DNA from: Gentiana macrophylla
Lineage: Eukaryota; Streptophyta; Magnoliopsida; Gentianales; Gentianaceae
Reading direction: 5' to 3'
Assembly: GCA_026214975.1 (NCBI GenBank)
Contig: JAOBSW010000189.1
Coordinates: 23,189-87,188 of the forward strand
Length of the DNA: 64,000 nt
Shown: positions 22,053 to 34,020 of the stretch, piece after piece
How the letters are laid out: every line of letters begins with the position of its first letter
How positions within the stretch are numbered: the stretch's first letter is position 1
Notes under the pieces: model-generated
Told to the model about the DNA's origin: nothing
Seen by the model: the letters and a program-made list of their open reading frames with translations, nothing else
Database searches by the model: none
Translations under genes and position numbers: made by a program

Positions 22053-22760
22053 CTAAGTAAAAGTAAGGTGCTGGAGAGACCCTTTAACACTCATGTATAA
22101 AGAGGGGTTTTTCATAGGAGTACCTCCCTCAAGTGAAAAAGACTTCCCCGCGACCATCGGGGTAGGACATGGATCAATATATTCTAAACCCAAATATATG
22201 TAACAATTGTTTAAGATAGTGTTTTTGTGTGAGAAGGATCCCAGAATTATCCCTCTTTGCTTCCACACCAAGAAAATGACTTAGTTGTCCTAGATATTTC
22301 AAAGGAAACATGCTATTGAGAAGTTTGATGAACTCTTTAATGGCATCTGTGCTTTTCCCTATAATCAAGAAGTCATCAACATAAACCAACATATAGAAAA
22401 GTGTCTTATTCTTCTTTATGACAAATAAAGATGTATCAGATATGGACTGAGTAAATCCCCACTGGAGCAGCAACTTGTTGAGTTCATTAAACTAAGCCCT
22501 AGGTGCGTGTAGGAGGCCATACAATGCATTTTGAGATGGCATACATGATTAGGTCTACTATGATCAATGAACCCCTCAAGTTGTGGCATAAAGACATATT
22601 CATATAGTCTTCCATTTAAGAAGGAATTGTTGATGTCAACTTGATGAATCACCCATTTTAATGAAGCTGCTATAGACATAATCACTCTAATTGTTCCAGC
22701 CTTAGCCACATGGCTAAGTGTTCCAGTATAATCTATCCCTTCCTTTTGATGAAGCCCTTA
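22053..22760 (-). pseudogene. Reverse transcriptase of element E, fragments
   Basis: Two overlapping frames. 22416-22709 has KAGTIRVIMSIAASLKWVIHQVDINNSFLNG (copia RT: the xQVDVxNAFLxG block). 22174-22473 has WGFTQSISDTSLFV, MLVYVDDFLIIG (the YVDD active site) and FPLKYLGQLSHFLGVE. A further frame at 22053-22271 carries YIDPCPTPMVAGKS. The equivalent frame in element D is at 49229-49793. Frameshifts separate the three. Confidence 0.88.
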
Positions 22761-23319
22761 GAAACCCATCTTGCCTTGTACTTTAGAAAAGTTCCATCAG
22801 GTCTCAATTTTGTCTTAAAGATCCATCTGTAAATATGAGATCGATGTGGAGGTACAGACTCCCAAGTGTGATTATTACACATAGCTTGGTACTCTTATTG
22901 CATGGCTTTGTACCATTTAGGGTCTGCAACAGCCTGTGTGACAAATTCTAGCTCCAAGATATTATTCGGTTCTAGTTTTATGTTCAAAATAAACATCTTT
23001 CTAGGCTTCACAATACTACTCTTTGATATAGTCCACAACAGATGTCTGGGAGAAGATACAACTTAGTCACTTGATAGAGGACTTGCAGATTGATTGCATG
23101 GAGAGCTTTGAGAATAAGGTAAGATTGCAACGGCTTCAGTAGAGCTATGGGACTCAGTAGTGGGAGACATTGGTGGATCAATAGTGTCTTGATGCATATG
23201 AGGTGGAACAGTGGTAGTAGTGTGAGTGTCATTAATTTTACTCCTGGGGTGGCACCCTGCATATGTGAACTTGTCGGAAGAACAAAACTAGGAGAGAAGA
23301 GAGAAACGTCCAACATAAA

Positions 23320-25038
23320 AGCTGTAGATGACCCTCCACCAAAACTATGGGGGTGCAAGGATAAAGAAACTCCCGTTCATTGAACTTAACATGGACACTA
23401 ATGTAAATCTCCCATTAGTATCCATACATTTATGACCTTTATGTGTGTGATTGAGGCCTAGATTGTACTCATGGGGTGGCACCCTACAAATATGAACCTG
23501 TAGGAAGAATAAAACTATGAGAAAAGAGAGAAACATCAGACATAAAATTTGTAGATGACCCTCCAGGAGAACATGGGGGTGCAAGGATTTATAAGGAAAC
23601 TCCCATTAATTGAACTTAACATGGACATTAATGTAGACTATCCCATTACTATGCATACACTTATGACCTTCATGTGTGTGACTTAGCCCCAGATAGACAC
23701 ATTTTTGAGTGTGGTACTAGAATGTTCGAGTGTGATAAGGTCTTAAATAGGGATAACAAGTGCAGCCAAAGGTTTTGATCAAATTGAAGTCTGATTACTT
23801 TTTGTATAACGCTTCAAATGGTGACTTGATTTTTAGGACAGGTATGGGAAGGATATTAATAAGGGAAACATCACTGTCCCACCAATACTTTTGGGTAGAG
23901 AGGCTTGATCTAGAAGTGTCAGCCAGTCTCCACTATAAGTCTGTGTTTTATTTCAACCCTACCATTTTTTCATGAATGTGATGGAAGGGTTGTCAAAATT
24001 TGATCATATAACTATCAAGGAATGACTCAAAACTTCTATATTCACCCCCTATTCATACTGCACTATCTTAATGGTGGTGTTAAATATGTTTTCAACAAGT
24101 TTTTTAAACTGTATGAAGGCGTCTAAGGCATCATTTTTTTAATGGATAAATCCATGTGAATCTACTATGATCATCAATAAAGTGGATGTAATAGGCATTA
24201 CTCAGAGTTAGATTTGAAGGGAACAGGACCCCAGATGTAAGTATGGATTAGTTCAATGACAGTAGCAGTATGACTCAATGAAGAAGCAAGGGGAATAACA
24301 TGTAATTTGCCTAACTGACAAGTATCAAAGAAAGAAACAGTGCCATTAGTAGTTAAACCATCCTCAGATACAACTTTATTCAAAACCCTTCAACTAGGGT
24401 CTCCTAATCTTTTATGCCTCGCTAGAGACAACAGAAGCAACAAAACTACTATAAGACACAAGAATGGATTGAAGGGAACTCTTGATAGGTGAATGGTCTT
24501 CACTAAAATGAGGATGAATCTGATATGGGACACTTTGCAGGCCTCCTTCTAGATGTAATTTCCTTGACACTTTGTCATTCACAAAGCATTTAGAACCATG
24601 AAATTCAACAAACACATTATTTTCAGAGGTCACTTTAGAAATGCTTATCAATTTTTTTGACGTGGAACATGAAAATTGTTATTTAGATGCATATTAGGGG
24701 AAATAACAGAATGTCATGTGTGAGCAATATGCGACTTACTACCATTACCAACTTGATTAAGGACTCATTACCATCATATTCGGACTTGATTTGCAGGTTC
24801 CACATGTCTAAGGTGACATGAATAGTAGCCCCTGAAACTGCATACCAACTTGGATCTCCCATCATTTCTGAGGATGCAAGATAAGCAGCAACTTTCTTAT
24901 TACCAATTTGATTAGGTTGCCTTTTGGACAGGTTTTTGTCTCATATAAGTGCCGGCATTCAGAGGCAATGTGACCAACTTTCAGACAAATGTGACATGTA
25001 GGCCTAGGTCCATTGTTGGGGTTTCTACAATTAGAGTT
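23320..25038 (-). pseudogene. Protease-integrase segment of element E, duplicate copy 1
   Basis: Broken frames read, from right to left, the protease box (WYAVSGATIHVT, frame 24683-24865), a pre-integrase segment (NVFVEFHGSKCFV, 24412-24651), DTCQLGKLHVIPLASSL...LIHTYIWGPVPF (24198-24383), and the integrase C-terminal linker with SSTAFMLDVSLFSPSFVLP (23008-23358). Within this block a 228-bp piece is itself repeated (23245 and 23473). The D64/D116/E152-type integrase core is decayed. Confidence 0.75.
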
Positions 25039-26775
25039 GTAAATGACCCTCCAGCAGAACTATGGGGGTGCAAGGAATTATAAGGAAACTCCCATTCATT
25101 GAACTTAACGTGGATAGTAATGTAGACTCACCCATTAGTATCCATACATTTAGGTCCTTTATGTGTGTGATTGAGCCCTAAATTGTAGTCCTGGGGTGGC
25201 ACCCTTCAAATGTGAACCTGTAGGAAGAACAAAACTAGGAGAGAAAAGAGAAACATCAAACATAGAAGATGTAGATGACCCTCCAATAGAACAATGGGGG
25301 TGCAAGGATTTATAAGGAAACTCCCATTCATTGAACTTAACATGGATAGTAATGTAGACTCTCCCATTAGTATCCATACATTTATGACCTTTATGTGTGT
25401 GACTTAGCCCTAGATAGACACATTTTTTAGTGTGGTACTGGAATTATTGAGTGTGATAAGGTCCTAAATTGGGATAACAAGTGCAGCCAAAGGTTTTGAT
25501 CAAATCGAGGTCCGGTTTCGTTTTGTATAAGGCTTCAAAGAGTGACCTATTTTTTTAGGACGTGTGTGGGAAGGATATTAATGAGAGAGACATCATGCTA
25601 GAAACTGTCCCACCAATACTTTAGGGGTAGATATGCTTGAGCTAGAAGTGTCAACCAGTCTCCACTATGTGTATGTGTTTTATTTCAGCCCTACTATTTT
25701 CTTCATGACTGTGAGGGTAGGGGTGTCTAAATTTGATTCTATAAATAGAAAGGAATGACTCACCTTCTATATTCACCCCCCAGTCTGATTGCACTGTCTT
25801 AATGGTGGTGTAAATAAGTTTTCAACAAGTTTTTTAAACTGTATGAATGCGTCTGAGGAATCTGATTTGTTGTTAAATGGATAACTCCATCTAAATCTGC
25901 TATGATCATTAATAAAGTGGTTGTAATAGGAAAACCCAGAGTTAGATTTGACGGGGGCAGGAGCCTAGATGTCAGTATGGATTAATTCAAAAATAGTAGC
26001 AGCGTGGCTCAATGAAGAAGCATTGGGAACAACATGTAATTTGCCAAATTGACAAGCATCATATAAAGAAACAGTGCCATTAATAGTTAAATCATCCTCA
26101 CATACAACTTTATTCAAAACCCTTCAATTAGGTTGTCTTAATCTTCTATGCCAAACATCAGCATTAGTCTCGCTAGACACAACAGAAGCATCAAATCTAC
26201 TAGAAGACGCATGAATGGATTGAAGGGAACATTTTATAGATGAAGGGTCTTCACTAAAATGAAGATGAATCTGATATAGGCCACTTTGCAGGCTTCCTTC
26301 CAAAAGTACTTTCCTCGACATTTTGTCCTTCACATAGCATTTAGAACCATGAAATTCAACAAACACATTATTGTCAGAGGTCAATCTAGAAATGCTTATC
26401 AATTTGTTTGTAATTTGAAACATGAAAAATGTTATTTAGATGCATATTAGGGGAAATAACAAAATGTCTTGTGTGTGCAATATGCAGCTTACTACCATTA
26501 CCAAGAGTTAAGGAATCGTTACCATCATATTCAAACTTGATTTTCAGGTTCCCCATGTTTGAGGTGACATGATTAGTAGCCCCTGAAACTGCATACCAAC
26601 TAGGATCTCCATCATTTCTGACGATGCAAGATAAGCAGCAATTTGCCTATTCCCATTTTGATTACGGTTGCCTTGTGGACGGGAGTTTGTCTCATATATG
26701 TGCCAGCATTCAGAGGCAATGTGACCAACTCTCAGGAAAATCTGACATGTAGGCCTGGATCCATTGTTGGAGTTT
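25039..26775 (-). pseudogene. Protease-integrase segment of element E, duplicate copy 2
   Basis: The frame at 26124-26423 reads LISISRLTSDNNVFVEFHGSKCYV...DVWHRRLRQPN, closely matching copy 1 (24412-24651). Copy 2 retains the pre-integrase WHRRL, which copy 1 has largely lost. The 25159-25377 frame matches the 23008-23358 linker, and the 228-bp sub-repeat is again doubled (near 25065 and 25294). Stops and indels throughout. Confidence 0.75.
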
Positions 26776-27657
26776 TTGCAATTGGATCTCCCTCCTCCTA
26801 TGGATCTACCACCGTTTTGAGATCTATGTTGTCCTCTTCCTCTACAATTCATGGGTGCTCTGGGTCCTCTATTCCATCCTTGATACATTTAAGCCACATG
26901 GGCACTGGACTGAGAAAGATCTAGAGGAGGAGAAGAGTTGAATCTGGCAACCAAACGTTCATGAGTGAGAAATTTTGCATGTACCTCTAGCCAAGAGAGG
27001 GAACCCACTCTAGTGGTTATATTTTTTTGAAAGATTAGAGGTTATATTAACTATCACAGATTCATACTTGGTAAAAGCTCTTAGAGTGGCAAGAATGAAC
27101 TCATACTATGATACGGGGTAACCAACAGATTCCATACCATCAGAGTGACTTTTCAATAGGTCCAAGTAGTCTACCCTAGAGCGGGAACCTTTCTCTATCT
27201 TTGTCAATGCATCCTTGTGTTTGAGAATACTGGATTTGGCTTGGCTATTGGACAATATCTTTAAATTACTCCAGACTTCTATAGTTGTTCCACACCCCAC
27301 AAATTCAAGAAGTACTTGCTCTGTCATATAGCCAAGCATCCAACCAAGAAAGAGTTTATCCACGGCCATTCATTCATCATAGGCCGGATCCTTTACCGGT
27401 ATAGTAGATGGAGCTGCAGTGGAGGTCCCAGTAACATAAACAAACTCTGGTGCTTTGGGTTTTGTTCCAAACACATGATCTTCAAGGCGATGACCTCTAA
27501 TCACCGGTAAAATTGAGTAACACCGAAGGAGAGAGTTATGGCGGTTGAGCTTAACATTTAAGCTATGAGTTAGATTTCCTCCAAATGGAGGTGAATGTGG
27601 GACCTTAGGAAGCGTCGTGAGAAAGGCGATGATCGGAGAAAGAAGGAAGTAATACAA
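26544..27657 (-). pseudogene. Gag of element E, three frame pieces
   Basis: 27370-27657 contains LNVKLNRHNSLLRCYSILPVIRGHRLEDHVFG, the N-terminal copia gag motif. 27106-27369 has KLFLGWMLGYMTEQVLLEFVGCGTTIEVWSNL (UBN2-type gag core). 26544-26888 is the Gly/Arg/Asn-rich C-terminal part with a CCHC-like knuckle (CQIFLRVGHIASECWH, one Cys position changed). Stops or frameshifts lie between the pieces. Element D has the same arrangement at 46045-47160. Confidence 0.85.
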
Positions 27658-27888
27658 CTACCGATTGTGTTGGTAAGAAGATTTAAGGTGGGAAAAACAG
27701 AGGTATGGCTAATTAATAGTACAGTCGGAGCTGGGATTGAGATGGGAATGGCCGGAGCCGATTGATTACTTCATGTCGGAGTTGTGCTCCGGTGGCCACC
27801 ATGGCCGGAAGTGGCGCTCGATACTAACTTGGATAATGAATGTTTTGCGAGAATCTAGAATAATGTCACATTCATTGTTTGCTTGTTA

Positions 27889-27891
<3 letters not shown>

Positions 27892-27944
<53 letters not shown>
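27892..27944. repeat. (TA)n microsatellite, left of the foldback element
   Basis: An uninterrupted TA run of about 26 units inside the 5' LTR of element E. Confidence 0.95.
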
Positions 27945-27948
<4 letters not shown>

Positions 27949-28226
27949 TGGGTTCCCTACACATACCATACTATCCATGCTTATCGTACATACTACTAAA
28001 ATAGTGCATCGATCACTATTTTAGTGCACACAATTATTGTTTGGTGCAACTACAAATTGAGGAGCATGTTTCTAGTTAGGTTTCTAGTATTACCTAATAG
28101 CAGATTTCCCCGCTTCATTAACTAGGTGCACTCAAACAATAACCAGGTGCACTAAAATAGTGATCAGATGCACTATTTTAGTAGTATATCTTATAAGCAT
28201 GGATCAATAGGTATGTATATGAACTC

Positions 28227-28231
<5 letters not shown>
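27945..28231. mobile_element. Foldback / Micron-like element inserted in (TA)n
   Basis: The first roughly 95 bp (GGGTTGGGTTCCCTACACATACC...actactaaaatagtgcatc...) recur inverted at the right end (reverse complement gaaatgagttc, then atacatacctattgatccatgctta, actactaaaatagtgcatctgatcac), with a short loop around 28060-28130. Both sides abut TA runs. Rice Micron elements are known to be flanked by (TA)n; membership is inference. No coding capacity. Confidence 0.8.

Positions 28232-28288
<57 letters not shown>
28232..28288. repeat. (TA)n microsatellite, right of the foldback element
   Basis: A TA run of about 28 units; after it the LTR of element E resumes with caatgcttaggacacttgg. Confidence 0.95.
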
Positions 28289-28290
<2 letters not shown>

Positions 28291-28499
28291 ATGCTTAGGA
28301 CACTTGGCACTGATACATAATGCCACCAATACAACGCAATCAAGGCAAAGATACTACACCTATAAATATTGCAAATAGATCCCCCAAAAACTAGATACAA
28401 CAACATACTCCAACCGGGACTATTCTACAACCATCTTATTCAACTTTCTATTCGATGATATAATATATATTGATGTTAAACAGGATTTCAAAATGTAAT

Positions 28500-31400
28500 T
28501 GTAAAACCCCTCACTTCTTTGTAAGGTGTTGGTCCCATGAAAAGGCTTTAGTTAAGTTTAGAAGGGGGTGGTTGAATAAACTTAACACTTAAAAACTTTT
28601 CAGAGTTTTTACAAACTCAGCAGGGTCAATAGTCTACTGACCTTCAGCAGTCTGCTGACTATTGAAGCTATTGAATTTGTTGCAGTGGAATATATTAAAT
28701 TAAGCCTTATTACTTGTTGTTTTAAATATGATACTAAGTATTGGATACTCAGTAGTGTAAGTAGTGTGATTCAGCAGCTAGTTCAGTAGGTGGTAAGCAT
28801 GCAGATAAAATAAATTGCAGAAAGTGAATGCAGTAAAGTAAAGTAGGCAAGTTTTATAGTGGTTCCAGGTAGTGTAATCCCCTCAGTCCACTCTTCTCAT
28901 CTTATGTTGGAGGAAATTCACTAGAGATTCTTGAGGTAGCTGTTACAAAAATCCCTGAAGTGTTTGTCCTTGACCAATGACTATGGCTTCACAAACTGAA
29001 CACTAGAAATAGGTAGGATTGTTGTTCCTAAGTATTCTATTGGTCCTTAAAGGGTAGGATTGCCTCTTCACCAGCTCCACCACAAAACACAACAGTTCTT
29101 CACACTCCAAAAGTGCTTCTCTGTCTTGACAAACTTCTTGAAAAGAAGGGTTGAATCAAGAATGTGATTGACTTTTCAAAGAAGCTTTTGATCGGTGATA
29201 AGATCGACAACTTGTAGTCTTCGTGTGTGTATCTTTGGATGTATCTTGATTGCGAAAACACTTGAAGAAAATTTTTGATCAAACAAATTAAAGCCGTTAG
29301 TATCGGCAAGGTAAGATTGCACTTATATCAATTTCTTGCTCAAAGACTTGTTATTCTTCTCGTTATTTTCTTGTTCCTCTTGTCTTATTCTGAATCAGGA
29401 GACCTCTATTTATAGGTGTAAATCTTGTGACTTGAGTTTGAATTTCAAATATAGACGTTTCAGAATTGTCTTTATTTAGACTACAATTTTCTTCTGTTTG
29501 CATCGTCTGACGACATTTATCGGTGTTCTTTTGATGATCCGATCTGTCAACCATTGACTTATTTTCATTGGATATAGCTCTGAATCCATACAATGTTCCT
29601 TTCATCTTGACCATTGATTTACTGATTAATCCAAGGGTTGTAATTCAACCTTATCCATTTAATCTTTCAGAAAAACTTGGATTAAATCAACTTTTGCATT
29701 CAGCAGACACCTGTTGCATAGGTCTGCTGATGTCCATGCATGTCAGCTGACTTTTAGTTTGCTGTGTTTTATAAACACCTGAGTTGACTGCTTCTCATCT
29801 AACTTTTGATTATGAAGTTAAAGTACACCATTTTAATTATAACCAAGTTCCAATCACCACTTATCTTTTATGGAACTTAGACCTTCTACACAAGGTATAT
29901 GTGATCAGTTTTGGTCATCATAGACTTCCCTTAATTCTGATCCTATATCCTTGATTTTAAATACTAAGTTTGATACCTTAGCCTTCATTACTGAGTTTGA
30001 ACCCTCAGCCTTCAACCATCAGCAGGTTACTAGACTCTACTGTTCTAGACACTCTACTGACTTGATTAGGTCTGCTGAACAAGTCAGCTGACCTCTTTAC
30101 AGTGCTTGTTTGATCAAACCTATACAAAAATCAATCTCTAGTAAACCTGTACATTCAATCTAGACATCTTTTTGCCTTTGCACTATAACAGCTAGTCTGT
30201 CACTCATCATTAAAACTAAAATATGTCTCACATAAGGGTATTTTAATCCATTCTTAATTTGTTTTCCTTTTATTTTTAGGTTTTATTTTTCTCTAAGTCT
30301 TTGGGAAACCGACCTAAGACCTAAAAATTCTATAAAAGCTCCAATATGCCCTAGGCTTCATCACAATCGGGTATTTAGAGTTTTCATTTTTTATGGCTCG
30401 CTGAACCGAGAAGAGCCCTCGGTTAAGAGTCTTGCTTGCCACAGACATGCCCCATGCATGTTTTAGAGTGCCTAGGACGAGTTCCAGACATCCCATGACA
30501 TAGCCAGGTCTTCCGGCTCACTGAACTGAGCAATTCTCTCGGCTACCCGGCCTAGTTTTTGTGCCTAGGACGTGTGCGACCTTGTCTTGGACGTGTCTGC
30601 ATATCAGAGACTCGGTTTCAAGGCAGATCCTGGTTCAGGAGCTGTTTTGGATCGTGTTTCTTATCAAAAATGTAATCATCGTATTTCCTCGTTAATTCAT
30701 AGTTGGTCTTGTTATGTTGTGGTTCTTGGCTTTGAGATTAGGGTTATGGCGATTCATAGGTTCGCATATGTTTTGGAAGTAAGATGTTGTTCGGTTCATC
30801 TATAAGCTAAAGAGTTCTTCTTATCAAAAAGTTACATTTTTAGTTTAAAGATTATGATTTTATTCTATTTTGAATATTGTTTTAATGCAAATGCATGAAA
30901 CAAGACATAGGTACATGTTTCCAGGTATTCGCCAAACTACATTTTCAAAACTTATTATATTTCTGTAAATTGTTATGTGCTTTTGGTTATGAATAGTGGG
31001 GATAAGATGGTAGTTTGGTGTTGTTATGGTTTTTGTACGCTCCCATAGGTTAGACATGAATTTATGTGCTTTATGTCCTCCTACGTGTTTATGGTTAGTG
31101 ACCTTGAGATGTACTGTACGGAGTACCATAGGTTTTAAGTCTTCTGTCCGAGGTATGACTAACTATGCTAATCCATGTCGTTCCCGAGGCGGTGGTCCCA
31201 AAGTCCCGTGGTTCCCTAAGTCCCGTGATTGGAGGTGTATTAGTCGTATTAACCGCGTTACACCAAGTCCTTATGCTAAGTCCCGTCGGTTCTAAGTCCC
31301 ATGATGACCTGTGGGTTTTAAGACCTATAAGTAAGACAGAACAAAGACATGTCAAGTAAGTAAGAGACACAGCCAAGATAGTTTAGACACGGACATATTA

Positions 31401-32116
31401 TGGTAAGTAGACAAGAAAAGTATGGGTTGGTAGATGGCTTACATAAGTTTGATTATAGTAAGTAATTAATGAAACAAACAAGTACGTGCAAGATGTACTG
31501 AATGTAGTTATTAGGCAAGTTCTCCATGCATTGTTAAGTAACTAAGTGATTTTGCTTTAATTTCAAGTCATGCATTAAAAATAGTTTTCTTATGTTTCAA
31601 GTTTTCTTTCAATTGTTTTGTAACTAGATAAGTAGATTCATGTCGTGTCTCCCGGCAATCGACATACATGAATCTTCCTTTTGATCTTCTTACTCCTTAC
31701 TGAGCATTTGGCCGGTGCTCACTCTTTATTTGGAATAAGAAGGCTACAGGTACATGTTTAGTTGACGAGGAGCTTGGAGTGCTAACTTAATAGTGGGGCA
31801 ACGGATTCGGTTTTGTTTTAGTTTCCTTTTGTGGTTGTCCCTTCTTTTCAGATAAGTGAGTTGTAATGGATAATAGTTTTGCTTCTAGTTATTTATGATA
31901 TAGTTTGACAACAGTTGCAGCTCTTATTGAGTTGGTTGTATGGAAGACCCTGAGGGTCTATTTTTCCCGAGTCTTCTACTTGTTTTCTTCCGCATGTTTC
32001 TTTTATTACTCTAATATGACAGGAGGCTTACGTGGGATTTAGGGTTTACTCTAAAGTCACATGATGAACATCCCGTGTCCGGATAAGGACTCGGTATCCG
32101 GGACAGGGGCGTTACA
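28500..32116 (+). repeat. 5' LTR of element C (with solo LTR inside)
   Basis: Without the inserted 1711 bp it is about 1906 bp. It contains a TATA box (attctataaaagctcc near 30327) and the repeated word aagtcccgtg between 31190 and 31300. It matches 43632-45600 over its length. Confidence 0.88.
28527..30232. repeat. Solo LTR (Ty1/copia, SIRE-like?) with exact 5-bp duplication
   Basis: TGTTGGTCCCATG...ATGTCTCACA (1706 bp) is bounded by taagg on both sides (28522-28526 and 30233-30237). The uninterrupted right LTR of element C reads gtaagagtatttt at this place. The start and length resemble SIRE/Maximus-type LTRs; that assignment is weak. Many cagcag/ctgctga words occur. No internal region. 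Confidence 0.88.
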
Positions 32117-32118
32117 TT

Positions 32119-32130
32119 TGGTATCGGAGC
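32119..32130 (+). promoter_or_regulatory. Primer binding site of element C
   Basis: TGGTATCGGAGC follows the LTR end by two bases. It differs at one position from the initiator-Met primer sequence TGGTATCAGAGC present in element G. Confidence 0.85.
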
Positions 32131-32269
32131 CTAAGTTTGGAAAACTTGGGCAAGTGTATTTTAGGAAAGCTTGGGTATTAAAACTGCTGTCTAGGATAAT
32201 GATATTTAGGCTTTAATTAAGTTCCTCAAGACCATCTTGGTTGAGGTCTTTCTCTTTTGTTCGAGTTTC

Positions 32270-33856
32270 TGATGACGGTCAAATTATACCCGTAAAAGTC
32301 ATCAACATTATCCTTAAATCGGGATTAATAATATATATTTTATGATAAATCGCCTGTTTATATGGATTATTTAATGTTTTGTGATTTATAAGATATAATT
32401 TGGTATTTATCCGTTTATATTACATATTTTGGTATTTATCCATTTTTATTTAAATATGATTTATTTTGGGATAAATATTTATTTTGCAGAATTTGGATAA
32501 TTATGGAGGATAAATACAAATAGAAGAATTTAATCTCAAGATAAATTCAAGATGCATTGAAGATAAATATCGGATAAGCACAAGAAGAGGAGTAAAGCAT
32601 GACAGAAGCCGGCAGACCAATCAAATGATGGCGCCAACTTCCACACGCAATTTAGGGGGGGCGCATGACATTATTTTGAGATCGGCCGGGAGTTATCTCT
32701 TATTTGTTTGATATTTTGAAGTATATCTCTTAATTAGCTTGAACACCTATAAATAAAGGGGTGCTTCACACGCCATTAGTACACCTTAGAAATACAATAT
32801 TTTCAATACTTTTATCAATATATTTCGTTGTTTTCTTTATTTTATTTTATGTTCGTTCATTACGGAGTCGTTAGAATCTCCGGTTAGAGATCGTATCGAG
32901 GAGTGGGAATCACGCTCGTCTTCGAGGGTAATGTCTACTCTATTATGCAATCTTTATTCGTAGATCTAATTTATTTCGTTATGGAGTAGTCTTTTTGTGT
33001 ATTGATTTCGTGATGTAGTTAATTATCGAACCCATGTTTATGTAGATCTGAGACGTAGAAGACGTTTCACGAGCAAATCTGGTTCAGATCTGAGTTTGTT
33101 GGCAGCGAGCTTATGTCTCGTTGTTAGCAAGATCTGTGATGTTCTTGATTTGTATGCGTGAGCGGCCGACTACGTCGAGTTCTCTGCTTTGTAATTCAAA
33201 CGAGTAATTAAACTTGATCAACTTAATTATTTGTCATCGTAATTTAACATGAGACCCAAAAAGTGATTGTTACTTAGGGCGAGAGATTGAATCGGGTGTC
33301 TAAGAAGTACGCCTAATCATAGGAATGTTGCTTAGATGAGGTTACGGTTTATACCGGCATCCCTAGTTTCGTAATTGTGTCAGAAGTTATATGAGATGGA
33401 GACTAAAAATGTGAAGTCACGTAATGGAGACACGATGATCTAGATGGCCTAACCGGAGCTAGATCTATCTTAGGGGATGACTCCGTAGTCGAATAATTAA
33501 TCTTAAATGTCTTGTTTTGTCTCGTCGTCAATCTACATAGCATGGGGAGTAATTACTACTAGCGTTATCAATACCGTTTGTCAATTATTTATAAAACCTA
33601 TAAAAACAAGTGTCTTAATGTCGTTGAATCTTTTGTTGGTTTTGTGTTTCTATTGTGACAATTTTATTTCTGCGTTATTTGTTGGTCGTAGACCGCCTTT
33701 AATTTGCTTTTAGTTTGATAAGTCATATTTCGTTTTAAGCCAGAGTCTCTGTGGGATCGAGCCTCGACTCTATCTAACTATCTGCGATTGAACCTAGTTC
33801 TCTTGCTAGTGTGTTATTTAGGTATCGAGTATTTTATTTTACTTGACCCGACATCA
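32270..33856 (+). repeat. 5' LTR of element B
   Basis: TGATGACGGTCAAATTATACC ... ACTTGACCCGACATCA, 1587 bp. A TATA box (acctataaataaagg) lies near 32746; the last 150 bp include gtgggatcgagcctcgact, similar to other Athila-like LTR ends. Confidence 0.95.
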
Positions 33857-33862
33857 AGTTTT

Positions 33863-33880
33863 TGGCGCCGTTGCCGGGGA
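33863..33880 (+). promoter_or_regulatory. Primer binding site of element B (tRNA-Asp type)
   Basis: TGGCGCCGTTGCCGGGGA, 6 nt after the LTR end; the same motif with one change is present in element A. Confidence 0.9.
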
Positions 33881-34020
33881 CTCGTGTCATTAAATTAAAT
33901 ATAGCTTATTCTATTGAAAGTAAATTCGTAAATATTGTGAATAGAGTGCATTATTATAAGTCTAGTTAAAGGCCTAGCCTTTAGAGTTTTTTCTTGTTTT
34001 ATTGTTTTTGTTATTTTATA

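Larger units (their letters stand above)
21203..28414 (-). mobile_element. Element E: Ty1/copia retrotransposon with internal duplication
   Basis: Copia order on the minus strand: 5' LTR at right (27830-28414, enlarged by an insertion), PBS TTAGTATCGAGCGCC (27813-27827), gag, protease, integrase, RT, RNase H, purine tract TTTGAGAGGGG and 3' LTR (21203-21394, 192 bp). All frames are broken. The protease-integrase region is present twice in tandem (about 23320-25038 and 25039-26775). Protein motifs are close to those of element D, so both belong to one lineage. Confidence 0.88.
27830..28414 (-). repeat. 5' LTR of element E, enlarged by a foldback element and (TA)n
   Basis: 27830-27891 and 28289-28414 together match the 192-bp 3' LTR. 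Between them are (TA)n, a 287-bp palindromic element and (TA)n. The PBS lies immediately left. Confidence 0.85.

Noticed and set aside
27737..28024. Frame ending in a long Tyr-Ile run
   Set aside because: Encoded by the (TA)n microsatellite; not a protein.
31026..31376. Opposite-strand frames of 89-93 aa in the LTR of element C
   Set aside because: Both strands are open over the same bases and the region is LTR with repeated aagtcccgtg words; no domain.
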